From contig DFBH01000022.1 in the NCBI GenBank assembly GCA_002366545.1, positions 1-35,868 of the forward strand: a stretch of 35,868 bases of DNA, read 5' to 3'. Both the position numbers and the translations under genes were made by a program. Shown in pieces: positions 24,019 to 33,172 of this stretch (positions are counted from its first letter, which is position 1; every line of letters begins with the position of its first letter). The notes below the pieces were generated by a model. That model worked only from the letters and a program-made list of their open reading frames with translations. It did no database searches and was not told the DNA's origin. The stretch is from Candidatus Oleimmundimicrobium americanum. Its GTDB lineage: Bacteria; Actinomycetota; Aquicultoria; UBA3085; Oleimmundimicrobiaceae.

Positions 24019-26681
24019 ACAGTCTTTGGTCGAAGATAGAGAGCATTTTACCTTTCGTGGAAAAGCCGGTTAGGTATATAAACAACGAGTGGAATTCAAA
24101 AAGAAAAGCTCCCTTGCCGGGAGATTTAATTTTTGCTTTGGCTTATCCTGATGTTTACGAGGTGGGTATGTCCAATATGGGTCTTCAAATTCTTTATGAA
24201 ATCTTAGGCAATCAAAAACATGTTGCTGCAGAACGCGTTTATGCTCCATGGGTGGATATGGAAACGAAGATGCGCGAGAAGGGGATTCCTCTTTTTACAC
24301 TTGAGAATCACTATTCGGTTAGTGATTGTGATATTTTTGGTTTTACTCTTCAGCACGAAATGACGTTCACAAATGTTCTTAATATGCTCGATTTGGCCAA
24401 TATTCCTCTTTTAGCCAAGGACAGGAAAGGGGACTATCCCTTCATTGTCGGAGGCGGTCCTTGTGTCTTTAATCCGGAACCCATCGCTCCTTTTTTTGAC
24501 TTTTTTGCTGTGGGTGATGGAGAGGATTTGATTTTAGATATTGTGGATGTGATTAAGAAGCAAAAAGATAGCGGGGCCGGCAAACAAGAAACACTAAAAG
24601 CATTAGCTGATATATCGGGGGTTTATGTTCCATCTCTGTACGAAGTTAATTATCATTCATCCGGGGTGATAAAAGATATTTATCCTCTTTCGGGGAAAAT
24701 ACCGAAAATAGTTACAAAAAGACTGGTTAACAATTTAGATGAAGCTAAATTTCCGGTATCCCCCGTAGTTCCATTTACTCAAGTTATTCACGATAGATGC
24801 TCTTTGGAAATTGCCAGAGGGTGTGCCAGAGGGTGTAGATTTTGTCAGGCGGGGATGATTTATCGTCCTGTTAGGGAACGCTCTTTGGAGAAACTTAAAA
24901 GTTTATGTGAATCCACATTGAAAAATACAGGTTATGAAGAGATATCACTTGCCTCTCTAAGCAGCAGCGATTATAAAAAGATTGATGATTTACTGCGCGA
25001 TTTAGTGGAGCTGTACGGAAAGAAAGGCATTGCAATTTCTCTTCCTTCTTTAAGAATGGATACATTTTCTGTAAAACTTGCAGAGCAAATTCAACAAGTT
25101 AAAAAAACCGGTTTTACTTTTGCCCCCGAAGCCGGGACTCAACGGCTTAGAGATGTTATCAACAAAAATTTAACGGAAGAGGACATATTTTCAACAGTTG
25201 AAGCAGCGTTTAAAAATGGTTGGAGGAGACTTAAACTTTATTTTATGATAGGTTTACCGACTGAAACGCCTGAAGATTTAATGGGAATAGTGAAATTAGT
25301 TGATAAAATTGTTGAATCGGGACTTAAAATTATTCCACGCAATGAGAGAGGCAGATTTAAAATAAATGTTAGCATTTCTTCTTTCATTCCCAAGCCGCAT
25401 ACTCCATTTCAGTGGGTTGAGCAAAACTCTTTAGAACAATTGGTGGGAAAGCAGGATTTTTTAAAGAAACATTTACGAGGAAGACATGTTTCTTTAAAAT
25501 GGCATGAAGCAAAATCGAGCGTTATTGAAGGTGTTTTAGCAAGAGGGGACAGGCGCATTGCTAAGGTAATCAAGAAAGCTTGGAAATTAGGTTGTAAGTT
25601 CGATGCTTGGATGGAATATTTTGATTATTCAAAGTGGAGAGAAGCTCTAAAGGAAGAAGATTTTACCATTGATTTCTATGCTTATCGGGAGCGTTCTATG
25701 GATGAAGTTTTGCCATGGCACCATATAAGCCCCGGCGTCTCTAAAAAATATCTTCAATCCGAATACAAAAAAGCGCTCAAGCAAAAAAACTCGGGTGACT
25801 GTCGCTTTGGGCCCTGCAATGGGTGTGGGGTTTGTGAATTGGCAGATTCTTGCCCACCTCCCCGCTTGCCTACGCCCCATGACCCGCTGCGGGTTGGCGG
25901 GCAGGTGGCAGAGAGCTTAGAACCGAGAGACGGGAGCATGGAGTTAAAAGGTCAAAACCCAACAGCCAAAACCCAACAGCCAATACACAGGTTAAGGATA
26001 AAATATGGAAAAACGGGCAGGCTTAAGTTTATATCCCATCTTGATTTTATATCTACTCTTGAAAGATCGTTAAGAAGAGCGAATTTTCCTTTGGTTTTGA
26101 CCAAAGGGTTTAGCCCCAGAGTCAAATTATCGTACGGCCCTCCTCTTTCTGTTGGAATAAGTAGTGAATCAGAATATGCGGATATATTTTTAAGCAAACG
26201 ACTTTCTTTAAAAGAGATTGTAAATCAACTAAATTTAGTGTTACCCGATGGCTTGAGAGTATATCAAGCAAAATACATTCCGCTAAGTGCTCCTTCGATA
26301 ATGAAGTATACGGATTTTGCCGAATATCGGATAGAAATTGAAGTTTCTTCTTTGAGCTTAAATGAGATGCGGGATTTAATTAAGCGATTGTTGTTCAAAA
26401 AAGAACTAAAATTTTTAAAAAAAGAGAAAGAAAAAGTTTTATCTACAAAGGAAGCGGTTCTTCACGTTAAAATTGAAGCTTTTGAATCAGGCAAAGTTAC
26501 TCTCGATACTTTATTATCAATAGGAGGTTTGGGAGGCATAAAACCCGAAGTGTTGATAAAGTTGCTATTTGATGAGTCAAAATTTGTTAAGAACTATAAG
26601 GTATTGAATATTCACCGCGTTGGTTTGTATGCTAAAATTAATGATAAATTTTACAGTCCTATAGGTAAAAAATTAGGTTAG
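24015..26681 (+). CDS. TIGR03960 family radical SAM protein fused to a DUF2344 domain
   Basis: The first part (about 1-610) is a B12-binding-like radical SAM protein. The CxxxCxxC cluster motif appears as CARGCRFC (C270, C274, C277). YPDVYEVGMSNMGLQILYE and the GDGEDLILDIV region precede it, and FAPEAGTQRLRDVINKN follows. The second part, from about 656, is a TIGR03936/DUF2344 domain starting HRLRIKYGKTGRLKFISHLDF. A cysteine cluster (CRFGPCNGCGVC) ends the first part. The linker at 611-655 looks like repeat-derived DNA read as protein (separate entries). The function of the family is unknown; its usual place next to rng and the L21/L27 genes hints at RNA or translation. TTG 24015 has AAAGG upstream and overlaps the previous stop. 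Confidence 0.88.
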   Translation: MNSLWSKIESILPFVEKPVRYINNEWNSKRKAPLPGDLIFALAYPDVYEVGMSNMGLQILYEILGNQKHVAAERVYAPWVDMETKMREKGIPLFTLENHYSVSDCDIFGFTLQHEMTFTNVLNMLDLANIPLLAKDRKGDYPFIVGGGPCVFNPEPIAPFFDFFAVGDGEDLILDIVDVIKKQKDSGAGKQETLKALADISGVYVPSLYEVNYHSSGVIKDIYPLSGKIPKIVTKRLVNNLDEAKFPVSPVVPFTQVIHDRCSLEIARGCARGCRFCQAGMIYRPVRERSLEKLKSLCESTLKNTGYEEISLASLSSSDYKKIDDLLRDLVELYGKKGIAISLPSLRMDTFSVKLAEQIQQVKKTGFTFAPEAGTQRLRDVINKNLTEEDIFSTVEAAFKNGWRRLKLYFMIGLPTETPEDLMGIVKLVDKIVESGLKIIPRNERGRFKINVSISSFIPKPHTPFQWVEQNSLEQLVGKQDFLKKHLRGRHVSLKWHEAKSSVIEGVLARGDRRIAKVIKKAWKLGCKFDAWMEYFDYSKWREALKEEDFTIDFYAYRERSMDEVLPWHHISPGVSKKYLQSEYKKALKQKNSGDCRFGPCNGCGVCELADSCPPPRLPTPHDPLRVGGQVAESLEPRDGSMELKGQNPTAKTQQPIHRLRIKYGKTGRLKFISHLDFISTLERSLRRANFPLVLTKGFSPRVKLSYGPPLSVGISSESEYADIFLSKRLSLKEIVNQLNLVLPDGLRVYQAKYIPLSAPSIMKYTDFAEYRIEIEVSSLSLNEMRDLIKRLLFKKELKFLKKEKEKVLSTKEAVLHVKIEAFESGKVTLDTLLSIGGLGGIKPEVLIKLLFDESKFVKNYKVLNIHRVGLYAKINDKFYSPIGKKLG
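24813..24836 (+). repeat. 12-base tandem duplication inside the radical SAM motif
   Basis: GCCAGAGGGTGT occurs twice in a row and encodes ARGC-ARGC, the first two cysteines of the CxxxCxxC site. Related proteins usually have ARGCTRGC there, so the identity at DNA level may be chance or recent slippage. The reading frame is preserved. Confidence 0.6.
25851..25910. repeat. REP-like palindromic block inside the radical SAM / DUF2344 gene
   Basis: Outer arms TGCCCACCT (25851-25859) and AGGTGGCA (25903-25910) pair with one bulge. Inside is a perfect ACCCGC-T-GCGGGT hairpin (about 25882-25894) plus GC-rich arms such as CCCGCTTGCC and GGCGGG. The block is richer in GC than its surroundings and codes for PPPRLPTPHDPLRVGGQ, low-complexity linker sequence. 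A related GC-rich hairpin set is found at 33145-33172 in a non-coding gap. Confidence 0.6.
25953..25980 (+). repeat. 14-base tandem repeat, two copies, within coding sequence
   Basis: CAAAACCCAACAGC is present as two perfect adjacent copies just before the DUF2344 domain. The unit is not a multiple of three, so the two copies are read in different frames, and gain or loss of one copy would break the fusion. The neighbouring DNA looks like decayed intergenic sequence. Confidence 0.8.
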
Positions 26682-26690
26682 GGAGATTTA

Positions 26691-28205
26691 ATGGGTGTAG
26701 AAATCAAGGAGATGATGATTACTGCGGATGAAGACGAGGTCCGTGTGGCAATTGTCGAAGATGCAAAGCTTGCTGAAATTTATGTTGAGCGAATTGACGC
26801 TTATTCTATAGTTGGAAACATTTATTTAGGCAAGGTAAAAAATGTTTTGCCCGGGATGGAAGCTGCTTTTGTTGATATCGGGTTGAAGAAGAGCGGGTTT
26901 TTATATGTTGATGAGATACTTTTACCGGAAGTAGAGTCAGAAGAGTCGGTTCCTTTAAAAATACAAAATATATTGAAAGCGGGCCAGGATGTTTTGGTCC
27001 AAATTACTCGAGACCCCATGGGAACCAAAGGAGCCAGGGTTACGACGTTTATTAGCTTAGCGGGCAAGTATCTTGTTTTAATGCCTTACGGAAATGCGGT
27101 TGGGGCTTCAAAGCGTCTTCCTGAGAAAGAAAAGATAAGGTTAAGAGAGATTGGCAAAAAGATTAAACCGCGCAATATGGGTTTAATTATAAGAACTGCG
27201 GCGGAAGATGCCGAGCTTAATGAATTGGAAAAAGATTTAAATTATCTGAAACAGTTATGGAAGAGCATCAAGGCAAAATCTAAGCGGAATAACCATTCAA
27301 AATTAATTCACTCTGAAGAAAAATTATCCTTAAAAATGGTTAGAGACGTATTCTCTCCGGATTTTCATCATCTAATCGTCGATTGTCCAATAAGATACAA
27401 AAAGATAATGAGCTATTTAAAAAAGAATAATCCTGAGCTTAGAATGAAGGTTCAGCTGTATAAAGACAGGATCCCTCTTTTTGATAAGTTTGATATCAAT
27501 GCTCAAATCGAAGCTTCTTTAAAGAGAAAAGTTTGGCTTCGTTCCGGGGGATCTATAAGTATCGATCCCACGGAAGCCCTTACGGCAGTTGATGTTAATA
27601 CCGGGAAATATATCGGAAAGACCAGCTTGGAAGAGACAATATTAAAAACCAATCTTGAAGCGGTTGAAGAGATTGTACGCCAAATTCGTCTGAGGGATAT
27701 AGGCGGAATCATAGTTATTGATTTTATAGACATGATGGATCCGCGTCATAGAAAACAGGTTTTTAAAGTTTTAAATGAAACTCTTATTCAAGATAGGACT
27801 AAAAGCAAAGTTGTTGAGATATCCAAGTTGGGTTTGGCCGAGATGACCAGAAAAAACGTTTCGGAAGGAATAAAGGATATTTTGTATGAAACCTGTTCGT
27901 GTTGCAGTGGTACGGGGCAAGTCTTATCCAAAAAAACAATTTTTATTAATTTAAAAAGAGAATTGTATACATATTGTATTTCAAATTCCGAAAAAGCTTT
28001 TTTGCTTAAGTTGCATCCGGAAGCGGCTGAATTTATGATTGGTGAAAAACAGATAAGTTTGCGAAAGTTTCGAAGGCGAGTGGGAAAAATGGTATTTATT
28101 GTAAAGGATTCAAGCATTGCGCTTGGTGAGTTTGGAATAATTGCGAAGGGCTCCAAGATTAGTGTTAAGAGAATTTTTACAAATTTATCTAAATCTATTA
28201 ATTGA
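26691..28205 (+). CDS. rng: Ribonuclease G/E family endoribonuclease
   Basis: This cytoplasmic single-strand-specific endoribonuclease acts in rRNA processing and mRNA decay. The N-terminal S1-like region (IVGNIYLGKVKNVLPGMEAAFVDIG) is followed by the RNase H-like catalytic core. The likely catalytic aspartates are in AVDVNTGKY (about 300) and VIDFIDM (about 345). The zinc-link region is CSCCSGTG (about 400-407). With 504 residues it matches RNase G rather than the long RNase E. The ATG has AGGGAGA 4-5 bases upstream and follows the radical SAM gene by 9 bases. Its stop codon overlaps the -35 box of the rplU promoter. Confidence 0.95.
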   Translation: MGVEIKEMMITADEDEVRVAIVEDAKLAEIYVERIDAYSIVGNIYLGKVKNVLPGMEAAFVDIGLKKSGFLYVDEILLPEVESEESVPLKIQNILKAGQDVLVQITRDPMGTKGARVTTFISLAGKYLVLMPYGNAVGASKRLPEKEKIRLREIGKKIKPRNMGLIIRTAAEDAELNELEKDLNYLKQLWKSIKAKSKRNNHSKLIHSEEKLSLKMVRDVFSPDFHHLIVDCPIRYKKIMSYLKKNNPELRMKVQLYKDRIPLFDKFDINAQIEASLKRKVWLRSGGSISIDPTEALTAVDVNTGKYIGKTSLEETILKTNLEAVEEIVRQIRLRDIGGIIVIDFIDMMDPRHRKQVFKVLNETLIQDRTKSKVVEISKLGLAEMTRKNVSEGIKDILYETCSCCSGTGQVLSKKTIFINLKRELYTYCISNSEKAFLLKLHPEAAEFMIGEKQISLRKFRRRVGKMVFIVKDSSIALGEFGIIAKGSKISVKRIFTNLSKSIN

Positions 28206-28230
28206 CACGAAAAGGCTCGTAGGCTATCAT
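28202..28230 (+). promoter_or_regulatory. Promoter of rplU, overlapping the rng stop codon
   Basis: TTGACA (28202-28207) and TATCAT (28225-28230) are separated by exactly 17 bases. The -35 matches consensus fully and includes the TGA stop of rng; the -10 matches five of six positions. Transcription would start near 28237 and give a leader of about 30 nt, too short for the L21 leader RNA known from some Firmicutes. Confidence 0.75.
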
Positions 28231-28266
28231 TAATTCTTATTTATAAATGTAAAGGAGGAGTTTATC

Positions 28267-28863
28267 CTGTACGCGTTGATTAAATCGGGTGGAAAGCAAT
28301 ATAAAGTTAAAGCCGGGGACGACATTTTGCTTGAAAAAATTGAAGGTAAATCCGGGGATTTGGTTGAGCTAAATGATGTAATTTTCTTGATAGATGATAA
28401 AAAAAACATGGCAGCCCATAAAGATTTATCCAAGGTTCACGTTAAAGGCGTAATCGTTGAGCAAACTAAGGGTGATAAGGTAATAGTTTACAAGCATAAG
28501 GCCAAAAAGGGTTACAGAAGAAAAAGAGGTCATCGTCAACTTTTGACCAAGGTGAAAATCGAGGAAATTAAGTTCGGTGAGAAAAAATCAACCATTGCGG
28601 CTGAGTCTAAAAAGGTTGAAAAGAAGACAGCGGTAAAAAAAGAGACCCAAGGGGTGTCAAAGAAAAAGGAAGTTAAAGGGAAAAAAGAGACAAAAGAGAC
28701 AAAAGAGACAAAAAAAGTTGTTGCCAAGACGGCTAAAAAATCGGTGGCAAAATCAACTGCCAAAAAACCGGCAAAAAAATCCTCTGCAGGTAAAGCAAAA
28801 ACGGAAGTTACGTCAAAATCCGCAAAGAAATCTAAACCCGCAGATAAACCTAAGTCAAAATAA
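28267..28863 (+). CDS. rplU: 50S ribosomal protein L21 with a long lysine-rich C-terminal tail
   Basis: Residues 1-103 are a normal L21, which binds 23S rRNA: YALIKSGGKQYKVKAGD at the start, then KKGYRRKRGHRQ and LTKVKIEEI. A tail of about 95 residues follows, made almost only of Lys, Ala, Ser, Thr, Glu and Val, with repeated KETKETKETK and AKKSVAKSTAKK patterns like those of histone-H1-type tails. Total is 198 residues against about 103 for typical L21. The start is CTG 28267: AAAGGAGGAG lies 6 bases upstream, and the CTG codon takes the place of the invariant Met of MYA(V/L)IK. The next in-frame start, TTG 28276, would remove three conserved residues. rpmA follows with its own promoter. Confidence 0.95.
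   Translation: MYALIKSGGKQYKVKAGDDILLEKIEGKSGDLVELNDVIFLIDDKKNMAAHKDLSKVHVKGVIVEQTKGDKVIVYKHKAKKGYRRKRGHRQLLTKVKIEEIKFGEKKSTIAAESKKVEKKTAVKKETQGVSKKKEVKGKKETKETKETKKVVAKTAKKSVAKSTAKKPAKKSSAGKAKTEVTSKSAKKSKPADKPKSK
28683..28709 (+). repeat. 9-base tandem repeat in the rplU tail
   Basis: AAAAGAGAC occurs three times in a row and encodes KET repeats. The unit is a multiple of three, so copy-number change would lengthen or shorten the tail without a frameshift. Confidence 0.85.
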
Positions 28864-28880
28864 CATTTGGAAATATTATT

Positions 28881-28909
28881 TTGACAGAGGGTGATTATTT
28901 TGTTGTAAA
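28881..28909 (+). promoter_or_regulatory. Candidate promoter of rpmA
   Basis: A perfect TTGACA (28881-28886) is followed after 17 bases by TGTAAA (28904-28909), a poor -10 match. It lies in the gap between rplU and rpmA, and the predicted leader is about 25 nt. Read-through from the rplU promoter is equally possible, since only a weak AT-only hairpin separates the genes. Confidence 0.45.
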
Positions 28910-28939
28910 TTTTTTAAAGAAATCTTTGGAGGAACAGAA

Positions 28940-29194
28940 ATGGCACATAAAAAAGGACTGGGTAGCACCAGGAATGGAAGAGATAGCAGGGCAAAAAGAT
29001 TGGGTGTTAAGAAGTATGGAGACGAGTTTGTTACTGCCGGCAGCATAATTGTTAGACAAAGAGGGACAAAGATTAACCCGGGTTTAAATGTGGGCCAGGG
29101 TGGAGATGATACACTCTTTGCAAAAACTGATGGTTTTGTTAGGTTTTACATGAGCAAGAATAAAAAGAAAGTTGATATTGTTTCCGGCACTTAA
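28940..29194 (+). CDS. rpmA: 50S ribosomal protein L27
   Basis: L27 reaches the peptidyl-transferase centre with its N-terminus. The 84-residue product begins [19 protein letters not shown], has [11 protein letters not shown] and ends with the lysine-rich family tail. It lacks the cleavable N-terminal extension that Firmicutes L27 carries, a useful taxonomic hint. TTTGGAGG gives a strong ribosome-binding site 6 bases before the ATG. A terminator follows the stop at 29241-29277. Confidence 0.97.
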   Translation: MAHKKGLGSTRNGRDSRAKRLGVKKYGDEFVTAGSIIVRQRGTKINPGLNVGQGGDDTLFAKTDGFVRFYMSKNKKKVDIVSGT

Positions 29195-29240
29195 TGCGAA
29201 GGCTCTGTAAAATTATACTCCACAAAACTTGTACCCAAAA

Positions 29241-30657
<1,417 letters not shown>

Positions 30658-30680
30658 GTTAATTGTGGTGAAAAGACAAA

Positions 30681-31805
30681 ATGAATAAAAAGTGTTTTGA
30701 TAACCAAAAAAAAATTATTGTTAAGATTGGCACGAGTTTAATTACATCCTCTTCCGGCCGGTTAGATTCGGCCCGGATGGAGAACTTGGTTGGTCAGGTG
30801 GCTTCCTTGAAAAAGGCGGGACATAAAGTTCTCATTGTTACATCGGGTTCGATTGCGGCCGGAGTTGAATGCTTGGGGTTAAAGACTCGGCCTAAAGAAA
30901 TTCCGAAACTTCAAGCAGCTGCTTCCGTTGGACAAGGTTTGTTGATTGAACGATACGCCAATCTTTTTAAAAAATACGGTCTTAAGGTCGGGCAGGTTCT
31001 TATAACTCAGTTTGATACCACTCATCGTCAGCAATATTTAAATACGCGAAATACTTTAACTAAACTTTTCGAGTTAGGTGTTGTCCCCATTGTAAATGAA
31101 AACGATACCACTGCAGTGGATGAGATAAGATTCGGAGATAATGATACTTTAGCAGCGTTGGTTGCAAGCTTAACTAAAGCGGATCTCTTAATTTTGCTTT
31201 CGGATGTTGAAGGTCTTTATACGGTTGATCCTCGATTAAACAAGGAAGCTAAGCTTCTTCATGAAATAAAGGAGATAACCCCGGAGATTGAATCTTCCTC
31301 CGGTGGCGTTGGAACTAAATTTGGTTCAGGAGGTATGGTTACAAAGATTCAAGCGGCCAAGATTGCAATGTTTGCCGGTGTTTGTATGGTTATAGCAAGC
31401 GGCAAAAGGCCCAACGTTCTTCTCGATGTGGTTGACGGCAAACCTATTGGGACAATCTTTTTCCCGAAAAAGAAAAGGATTTCAAGCAAAAAAATATGGA
31501 TAGCTTTTGGCCGGATATCTAAAGGTAAAATAGTGGTTGATGATGGGGCAAAGAAGGCTGTTGTCGAAGGAGGAAAGAGTTTGCTCCCCGCAGGGGTGGT
31601 GGACTGTCTCGGAAAATTTTACGTTGGAGACGCAGTTAATGTTGTGGATGTTGATGGTGAGATTTTTGCAAAGGGTCTTGTAAATTTTAGTTCCGAAGAG
31701 ATTGCAAAAATTAAGGGATTAAGGAGAAATGAAGTTATTGGTAAGTTTTCAGATGAAGCGAGTCATGAGATAATCCACAGAGATTGTTTAGTGGTTTTAA
31801 AGTAG
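30681..31805 (+). CDS. proB: Glutamate 5-kinase
   Basis: First enzyme of proline synthesis: phosphorylates glutamate with ATP in the cytoplasm. The amino-acid kinase domain (about 1-265) has VKIGTSLITSSSGRL, SGSIAAGVECLGL, a VNENDTTAVDEIRFGDND block and GTKFGSGGMVTKIQAA. A PUA domain follows at about 285-374. The 374-residue length is that of the PUA-bearing form, which is usually feedback-inhibited by proline. It is 23 bases after obgE and followed by proA 86 bases later. A perfect 12-base palindrome, GAACTTAAGTTC, lies between proB and proA (31834-31845). The ribosome-binding site (GGTGA) is weak. Confidence 0.97.
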   Translation: MNKKCFDNQKKIIVKIGTSLITSSSGRLDSARMENLVGQVASLKKAGHKVLIVTSGSIAAGVECLGLKTRPKEIPKLQAAASVGQGLLIERYANLFKKYGLKVGQVLITQFDTTHRQQYLNTRNTLTKLFELGVVPIVNENDTTAVDEIRFGDNDTLAALVASLTKADLLILLSDVEGLYTVDPRLNKEAKLLHEIKEITPEIESSSGGVGTKFGSGGMVTKIQAAKIAMFAGVCMVIASGKRPNVLLDVVDGKPIGTIFFPKKKRISSKKIWIAFGRISKGKIVVDDGAKKAVVEGGKSLLPAGVVDCLGKFYVGDAVNVVDVDGEIFAKGLVNFSSEEIAKIKGLRRNEVIGKFSDEASHEIIHRDCLVVLK

Positions 31806-31891
31806 AAAGTTAAAAGTGGAAAGTTTAATATAGGAACTTAAGTTCGTCTAATAATTTTGTTGCGAAAATAAGATTATTTTGGAGGAAAAAT

Positions 31892-33139
31892 ATGAGTGAA
31901 GTTTTGGAGTTGGGGAAGAAAGCCAAAAAAGCATCGTTAAAACTTGCGAATGTATCTACTGAAATAAAAAACTTTGCATTAAATGCGATGGCAGACGCAT
32001 TAATTGCAAATAACAAAGAGATTATTGATGCCAACAAAAAGGACTTAGAAGAAGGAGAAAGGAGAAAAATCTCAAAAGCTCTCATGGATAGATTGCTCTT
32101 GGATGAAACTCGTATTGAGGGTATGGCTAAGGGGCTTAGGGAAGTCGCCTTTTTAAAAGATCCTATTGGCGAAGTGGTAAAAGGTTGGAAATTACCAAAT
32201 GAGCTTGAGATACTGCAAACGAGAGTTCCTTTGGGTGTTATCGGATTAATTTATGAAGCGAGACCCAATGTTACCGTGGATGCGGCGGGGCTTTGTGTCA
32301 AAGCGGGCAATGTTGTTATATTGCGGGGCGGTTCGGTGGCCATAAATTCTAATCTTGTCTTGACAAAAATTATCTCCGAGGCGGCAACTAAAGCGGGGCT
32401 TCCTGAAAATTGTATCCAGTCTATAGAGACGACAGATAGGGCGGCTGTTACTGAATTAATGAGAATGCATGAATATGTTGATGTTTTAATCCCCAGAGGG
32501 GGAGCGTCTTTAATCCAATCTGTGGTTGAAAATTCGACTGTTCCGGTAATAAAAACCGGTGTTGGTAATTGCCATATTTATGCGGATAAAGCAGCTGATT
32601 TGGAGATGGCCAAGAAAATCGCAATAAACGCTAAGTGCCAGCGTCCGGGTGTTTGCAACGCAGCTGAGACCTTGCTGGTTCATAAAGACATTGCCAAAGA
32701 ATTTCTTCCCCGAATTCTTAAAGGACTTCAGGAAAGAAACGTTGAAATTTTTGGCTGTCCCGTTACAAAATCCATTTATTCCAGTGTGGAAGAAGCAACG
32801 GAGTTAGATTGGGCAACCGAGTACTTAGATTTAAAGATAGCCGTTAAAGTGGTTGAATCTTTAGAAGGAGCTATTACGCATATTCAAAAATATGGAACCA
32901 ATCACTCCGAAGCAATAGTAACCGAAGATTATTCCGCGGCAAAAAGATTTACAGAAGAGGTTGATGCTGCCGCGGTATATGTGAATGCTTCAACGCGCTT
33001 TACTGATGGAGGAGAGTATGGCTTGGGGGCCGAAGTAGGTATAAGCACGCAGAAGCTTCACGCCAGAGGCCCAATGGGGCTTGAAGCTTTGACTTCGACA
33101 AAATATGTGGCTTACGGTGAGGGACAGATTCGTTCTTAG
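31892..33139 (+). CDS. proA: Gamma-glutamyl phosphate reductase
   Basis: Second enzyme of proline synthesis: reduces gamma-glutamyl phosphate to the semialdehyde with NADPH. The aldehyde-dehydrogenase fold is recognised by VPLGVIGLIYEARPNVTVDA, the KTGVGNCHIYAD segment and the catalytic Cys in RPGVCNAAETLL (C255). YGTNHSEAIVTED and GGEYGLGAEVGISTQKLHARGP mark the C-terminal part. Length of 415 is standard. TTTGGAGGAAAAAT is a strong ribosome-binding site. After it comes a 450-base gap, so it is probably the end of the transcript. Confidence 0.97.
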   Translation: MSEVLELGKKAKKASLKLANVSTEIKNFALNAMADALIANNKEIIDANKKDLEEGERRKISKALMDRLLLDETRIEGMAKGLREVAFLKDPIGEVVKGWKLPNELEILQTRVPLGVIGLIYEARPNVTVDAAGLCVKAGNVVILRGGSVAINSNLVLTKIISEAATKAGLPENCIQSIETTDRAAVTELMRMHEYVDVLIPRGGASLIQSVVENSTVPVIKTGVGNCHIYADKAADLEMAKKIAINAKCQRPGVCNAAETLLVHKDIAKEFLPRILKGLQERNVEIFGCPVTKSIYSSVEEATELDWATEYLDLKIAVKVVESLEGAITHIQKYGTNHSEAIVTEDYSAAKRFTEEVDAAAVYVNASTRFTDGGEYGLGAEVGISTQKLHARGPMGLEALTSTKYVAYGEGQIRS

Positions 33140-33144
33140 ATGTT

Positions 33145-33172
33145 GGCAAGATGCTTGCCCGCCTCTGGCGGG
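33145..33172. repeat. Two overlapping GC-rich REP-like hairpins
   Basis: GGCAAG-ATG-CTTGCC (33145-33159) and CCCGCC-TCT-GGCGGG (33158-33172) are both perfect 6-base stems with 3-base loops, and overlap by two bases. They lie immediately after the proA stop and could form competing structures. The GC-rich words (CTTGCCC, GGCGGG) resemble those in the block at 25851-25910. Confidence 0.6.

Noticed and set aside
28536..28763. Phe/Ser/Val-rich open frame antisense to the rplU tail
   Set aside because: It is the mirror of the Lys-rich tail (AAA/AAG codons read as TTT/CTT) with no ribosome-binding site.
28857..28882. Terminator between rplU and rpmA
   Set aside because: AAAATAA/TTATTTT can pair, but the stem is AT-only and overlaps the -35 box of the next promoter, so it is unlikely to stop transcription efficiently.
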